Below are positions 22,738 to 25,869 of a stretch of 25,869 bases of DNA, in pieces (the first letter of the stretch is position 1; every line of letters begins with the position of its first letter). The notes below the pieces were generated by a model. The model had not been told where the DNA came from. It did no database searches and was given only the letters and a program-made list of their open reading frames with translations. The stretch spans positions 1-25,869 of the forward strand of contig CAKSTO010000034.1 in the NCBI GenBank assembly GCA_934501115.1, read 5' to 3'. A program made the translations under genes and the position numbers. The stretch comes from an uncultured Faecalibacterium sp. GTDB taxonomy: Bacteria > Bacillota > Clostridia > Oscillospirales > Ruminococcaceae.

Positions 22738-23418
22738 ATGAAAAGTTATCTGCCGCTGTTACAATCCACCTCTCTATTTTCCGGTCTGACCGCTGAAGAG
22801 CTGCAAGGGCTGCTCTCTCAGCTGGGTGCTGCCGTACGCAGCTACGGCAAGGGCGAAGCCCTTGTTCTGGCAGGCGAGCCAAGCCACCGGGTCGGTGTCG
22901 TACTGACCGGCGAGCTGGAGGCCTACCGCCCCGGGCCGCAGGGCGCACGGATCCCCATCACCCGCATGGAACCGGGCGGTGTGTTCGGAGATGTTCTGGG
23001 CGGTTCCAGCCGATCCAGCCCGGTCACGGTGCTGGCGGCATGTCCCTGTGAGGTACTGCTCATCCCTTACGAACGTCTGCTTTTGTCAGACGGCAGCCCC
23101 GCCCATCAGCTCACCCTGCAAAACCTCGTGCGCACCATCAGTGACAAATATTTTTCTCTCTCCCGCCGCATCGACCTGCTGGTGCTCAAGAGTCTGCGTG
23201 CCAAGGTGTGCGCCTATCTGCTCAGCGAAGCCGAACGCGCCGGGAGCCTGACCTTCAGCATCCCGTTCTCTCGCATCCAGCTGGCTGACTACCTGAACTG
23301 CGACCGCAGCGCTCTCAGCCGAGAGCTGAGCCTGATGCAGCGCGACGGCCTGCTGGATACCTACAAAAGCAGCTTTAAGCTGCTGGCGCCGGATGTGCTG
23401 AAGCAGATGGTGCAGTAA
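22738..23418 (+). CDS. Crp/Fnr-family transcriptional regulator
   Basis: This 226-aa regulator has an N-terminal cyclic-nucleotide-binding-type beta-barrel (about 8-120), a dimerisation helix (about 122-148) and a C-terminal Crp-type winged helix-turn-helix (about 155-220). The recognition region is IQLADYLNCDRSALSRELS. The phosphate-binding cassette of true cAMP receptors is not conserved (GGVFGDVLGGSSRSSP), so cAMP is unlikely to be the ligand. The Fnr iron-sulfur cysteine pattern is absent too. The start is uncertain. The ATG at 22738 begins the homologous region but has no close ribosome site. An in-frame TTG at 22693 lies upstream of the Shine-Dalgarno sequence and is therefore unlikely. 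It is divergent from the lipoprotein gene and heads a plus-strand series with a glycosyltransferase 44 bp downstream. Confidence 0.88.
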   Translation: MKSYLPLLQSTSLFSGLTAEELQGLLSQLGAAVRSYGKGEALVLAGEPSHRVGVVLTGELEAYRPGPQGARIPITRMEPGGVFGDVLGGSSRSSPVTVLAACPCEVLLIPYERLLLSDGSPAHQLTLQNLVRTISDKYFSLSRRIDLLVLKSLRAKVCAYLLSEAERAGSLTFSIPFSRIQLADYLNCDRSALSRELSLMQRDGLLDTYKSSFKLLAPDVLKQMVQ

Positions 23419-23462
23419 CCGTCAGCGGCATTATTTTGTTATCTTTAAGGAGCATTTTCAAT

Positions 23463-24443
23463 ATGTCCAAACCGATTTTATGGATCGTGATCCCCTGTTA
23501 CAACGAGGAGCAGGTGCTGCCCATCACAGCGCCCATGTTTTTGGAAAAGATTCATTCTCTTGCCGCACAGGGGCTTGTGAGCGACAAAAGCCGGGTGCTG
23601 TTCGTGAACGACGGTTCCAAAGATAAGACCTGGGAGCTGATCCAGAGTTTTGCTGCGCAGGATGAGCACTACATCGGCATCTCTCAGAGCCGCAACCGCG
23701 GCCACCAGAACGCCGTGCTGGCCGGTCTGATGGAGGCGCTGCACAGCGGCACCTGCGATATTACCATTTCCATCGACTGCGACGGTCAGGACGACATCAA
23801 CGCCATGGACGAGATGGTAAAGAAGTATCTGGACGGTGCCGAGGTGGTATACGGTGTGCGCAGCCGCCGCGCTACGGACACCTTCTTCAAGCGGTTCACT
23901 GCCGAGGGCTTTTATCACGTGATGAACGCTCTGGGCGCAGACATCGTGTTCAACCACGCCGACTACCGTCTCATCAGCACCCGTGTGCTGGAGAGCTTTG
24001 CGGATTACAAAGAGGTCAACATCTTCCTGCGCGGCATGGTGCCGCTGGTGGGCTTTCCGAGCGCGTTAGTCACCTACGAGCGCCACGAGCGCCTTGCCGG
24101 TGAGAGCCACTACCCTCTGAGCAAGATGCTGGCGCTGGCCTTTGACGGCATCACCAGCCTGTCCAACAAGCCCATCCGCATCATCACCGGCGCAGGACTC
24201 GTGGTCAGCCTTGTAGGCTTTGTCGGGGTCATCTGGGCCATCATTCAGGCTGCGCTGGGTTCCTCGGTCGCCGGCTGGGCGTCCATCGTGTGCATCGTCT
24301 GCTTTATGGGTGGTGTGCAGCTGGTGTGTCTGGGCGTCATTGGCGAATACATCGGCAAAATTTATATGGAAACCAAAGCCCGCCCGCGCTACATCATCTC
24401 GGAGCGCACCTGGGCTCCCTATGAAAGGAAGTATCACGGATGA
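23463..24443 (+). CDS. Family 2 glycosyltransferase, GtrB/DPM1-like
   Basis: This 326-aa membrane-associated enzyme probably transfers a sugar from a nucleotide sugar to polyprenyl phosphate, as GtrB/ArnC/DPM1 proteins do for cell-surface glycans. The N-terminal GT-A domain starts IPCYNEEQVLP and contains VNDGSKDKTWE (48-58) and the metal-binding DxD in SIDCDGQDD (103-111). NRGHQNAVLAGL is typical of the group. Two C-terminal transmembrane helices lie near 238-262 and 272-297. The ATG at 23463-23465 has an AAGGAG site at good distance; an upstream in-frame start nine codons earlier lacks one. The stop codon overlaps the start of the next gene by four bases (ATGA). Confidence 0.92.
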   Translation: MSKPILWIVIPCYNEEQVLPITAPMFLEKIHSLAAQGLVSDKSRVLFVNDGSKDKTWELIQSFAAQDEHYIGISQSRNRGHQNAVLAGLMEALHSGTCDITISIDCDGQDDINAMDEMVKKYLDGAEVVYGVRSRRATDTFFKRFTAEGFYHVMNALGADIVFNHADYRLISTRVLESFADYKEVNIFLRGMVPLVGFPSALVTYERHERLAGESHYPLSKMLALAFDGITSLSNKPIRIITGAGLVVSLVGFVGVIWAIIQAALGSSVAGWASIVCIVCFMGGVQLVCLGVIGEYIGKIYMETKARPRYIISERTWAPYERKYHG

Positions 24444-25024
24444 GCAAGCAGAGCTGGCGGGGCAGTACCCTGCTGAACCCGGAGCCGCCGGTGCTGGTCT
24501 CCTGCGGCGGGCTGGAAAAGCCCAATCTCATCACCATCGGCTGGACGGGCACCATCTGTACCCAGCCCAGTATGGTGTCCATCAGCGTTCGGCCGGAGCG
24601 CTACAGCCACCACCTTATTCAGGAAAGCGGACAGTTTGCCATCAACCTGCCTACCGAAGCTCTGGTACGCTCGGTAGACTGGTGCGGCGTGAAAAGCGGC
24701 CGTGACGTGGACAAGTTTGCCGCCTGCGGCCTGCACGCCGCCCCCGGTACCGTGCTGACTGACTGCCCCATTCTGGAAGAAAGCCCGGTGAACCTTGAAT
24801 GCAGAGTGACACAGGTCATCCCGCTGGGCAGCCATGACCTGTTCCTTGCCGAAGTGGCGGCCTGTGATGTGGATGAAAGCCTGCTGGACGAAAGCGGCAA
24901 ACTGTGTCTCGAAAAGGCAAAGCTCATCGTCTACAGCCACGGCGATTATCTGGCGCTGGGTAAAAAGCTGGGCACCTTCGGCTACAGCGTGCGGAAGAAA
25001 AAGAAAATTCGTTCTTATAAATAA
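24440..25024 (+). CDS. Flavin reductase-like (flavoredoxin-type) FMN-binding protein
   Basis: This 194-aa soluble protein of the flavin-reductase-like domain family binds FMN and passes electrons from NAD(P)H or another donor. The start PEPPVLVSCGG and the segments ITIGWTGTICTQPSMVSISVRP and HHLIQESGQFAINLPTE (each given here only in part) show the typical split-barrel fold. The tail is very basic (RKKKKIRSYK). The ATG at 24440-24442 overlaps the glycosyltransferase stop codon, with a GAAAGGAAG site inside that gene, so the two are translationally coupled. The functional link to a glycosyltransferase is not obvious. The electron partner is unknown. Confidence 0.88.
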   Translation: MSKQSWRGSTLLNPEPPVLVSCGGLEKPNLITIGWTGTICTQPSMVSISVRPERYSHHLIQESGQFAINLPTEALVRSVDWCGVKSGRDVDKFAACGLHAAPGTVLTDCPILEESPVNLECRVTQVIPLGSHDLFLAEVAACDVDESLLDESGKLCLEKAKLIVYSHGDYLALGKKLGTFGYSVRKKKKIRSYK

Positions 25025-25067
25025 ACAAACGGGGGAGACATCCGTGGATGCCTCCCCCCGTTTGTTT
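25023..25067. terminator. Bidirectional terminator between flavin reductase gene and metA
   Basis: A long stem pairs AAACAAACGGGGGAG (25023-25037) with its near-complement at 25052-25067, with an inner stem CATCC/GGATG and a two-base loop. T-rich tracts flank it on both strands. It lies at the stop codon of the flavin reductase gene and five bases from the metA stop codon. Confidence 0.88.
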
Positions 25068-25071
25068 ATAT

Positions 25072-25869
25072 TTAGCCTTCGTGCTTTACGCGCTGGATCT
25101 CGCCCAGATCATAGGGGGTGTTCTGGTAGACATAGTAGTTCAGCCAGTTCTCATACAGCAGGTGGGCGTGGGCACGCCAGCGGAACAGCGGCGGTTTGGT
25201 CGGGTCGTCGTCCGGGTAGTAATTCACCGGCACATGGATGGGCAGACCCTTGTCCACATCGCGGCGGTACTCCGAATCCAGCGTATATTTGTCGTACTCC
25301 GGGTGGCCGGTGACAAAGATCTGCCGCCCGTTCTCGGTGCTCATGAGGAAGGGGCCGGCCACATCGCTCTCGGCAAGGATGCGCAGAGCCTTGCAGCTGT
25401 CCACATCCTCGCGGCTGATGCCGGTATGGCGGCTGTGGGGCGCATAGAACACCTCGTCAAAGCCGCGCACCAGCGGGTTCGACGGGCGGACGACCCGGTG
25501 CTCGAACACGCCGAACATTTTCTCCGGCAGCAGCTGCTTGTGCACGCCGTAGTGGTAATACAGACCCGCCTGTGCACCCCAGCACACATGCAGGGTGGAG
25601 TAGACATTCGTCTCGCTGAAGTCCATGATCTCGCACAGCTCCTGCCAGTAATCCACCTGCTCAAAATCCATGGTCTCCACCGGTGCGCCGGTGATGATCA
25701 TGCCGTCATAGCGATTATTCTTTACCTCGTCGAAGTTCTTATAGAACGATTCGAGATGTGCGGCCGAAACATGGGTCGCCGCATGACTGGCTGTCTGCAG
25801 CAGGGTCATGTGCACCTGCAGCGGGGTATTTGCCAGCAGACGGGCGATCTGGGTCTCGGTGGTGATCTT
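25072..25869 (-). CDS. metA: Homoserine O-acyltransferase (MetA type), 5' end cut by window edge
   Basis: This enzyme acylates homoserine at its hydroxyl group, the first dedicated step of methionine synthesis. The visible 265 residues lack roughly the first 40 of a protein of about 305. Recognisable parts are ETQIARLLANTPLQV at the edge, the nucleophile cysteine in HVCWGAQAG, the catalytic histidine in VTGHPEYD with the following glutamate, and the end ENWLNYYVYQNTPYDLGEI. The residue after GAPV is Glu (codon at 25675-25677). In characterised homologues Glu here favours acetyl-CoA and Gly favours succinyl-CoA, so an O-acetyltransferase is likelier than a succinyltransferase. That is an inference from one residue. 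It converges with the plus-strand operon. Its promoter lies outside the window. Confidence 0.95.
   Translation of the reverse strand, partial: KITTETQIARLLANTPLQVHMTLLQTASHAATHVSAAHLESFYKNFDEVKNNRYDGMIITGAPVETMDFEQVDYWQELCEIMDFSETNVYSTLHVCWGAQAGLYYHYGVHKQLLPEKMFGVFEHRVVRPSNPLVRGFDEVFYAPHSRHTGISREDVDSCKALRILAESDVAGPFLMSTENGRQIFVTGHPEYDKYTLDSEYRRDVDKGLPIHVPVNYYPDDDPTKPPLFRWRAHAHLLYENWLNYYVYQNTPYDLGEIQRVKHEG

Overview
The window is about 25.9 kb of GC-rich (roughly 55-60 % by eye) Firmicutes chromosome. Protein character (GPH symporters, a membrane-anchored GH3 enzyme, LytTR/GHKL signalling, a fruRKA operon, a MetA-type homoserine acyltransferase, lipoproteins with an LAAC lipobox) and strong AGGAGG-type ribosome sites suggest a gut Oscillospiraceae/Ruminococcaceae member, most likely Faecalibacterium or a close relative. 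That placement is inference and no database was consulted. I see no rRNA, tRNA, CRISPR array, phage or transposase gene. Coding density is high, and no gene-free stretch exceeds about 260 bp.

Layout. Positions 1-7320 (all minus) form a glycoside-use cluster. It holds a cytoplasmic GH2 enzyme, then a membrane-anchored GH3 enzyme whose domains run in reversed order, then a tightly coupled 145-aa four-helix membrane protein, a strong terminator, and a GPH-type sugar symporter that runs off the left edge. Positions 7580-9570 (minus) encode a LytTR response regulator and a GHKL-type histidine kinase that overlap by 4 nt. Positions 9787-14104 (minus) are single-gene units, each with a recognisable terminator and, for most, a good promoter: an AI-2E-family permease, a sodium-coupled NSS amino-acid transporter and a UPF0371 (DUF1846) protein. 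A plus-strand Eis-like GNAT acetyltransferase follows (14357-15565), sharing a bidirectional terminator with a second GPH symporter (15679-17196, minus).

Positions 17444-21210 (minus) are the fructose operon fruR-fruK-fruA (DeoR repressor, 1-phosphofructokinase, one-piece EIIABC). A 137-bp element with terminal inverted repeats sits between fruK and fruA. The fru promoter carries six consecutive 10-bp-phased TGA-decamers, a likely repressor operator array. An orphan ABC substrate-binding lipoprotein (21474-22526, minus) is divergent from a Crp/Fnr-family regulator (22738-23418, plus), which heads an apparent operon with a GtrB-like glycosyltransferase and a flavin-reductase-like protein (to 25024). 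A bidirectional terminator separates that operon from metA (25072 to the right edge, minus, 5' end missing).

How the genes work together. The left cluster probably trims beta-linked oligosaccharides at the cell surface (GH3), imports the product with a cation (GPH) and splits it inside (GH2). The fru operon imports and phosphorylates fructose, then makes fructose-1,6-bisphosphate under its own repressor. I found no clearly new defence or mobile system. The most unusual items are the double-anchored inverted GH3 with its small membrane partner, the phased operator array, the structured repeat inside the fru operon, and the odd hairpin/Shine-Dalgarno/mini-ORF arrangement before the Crp/Fnr gene.
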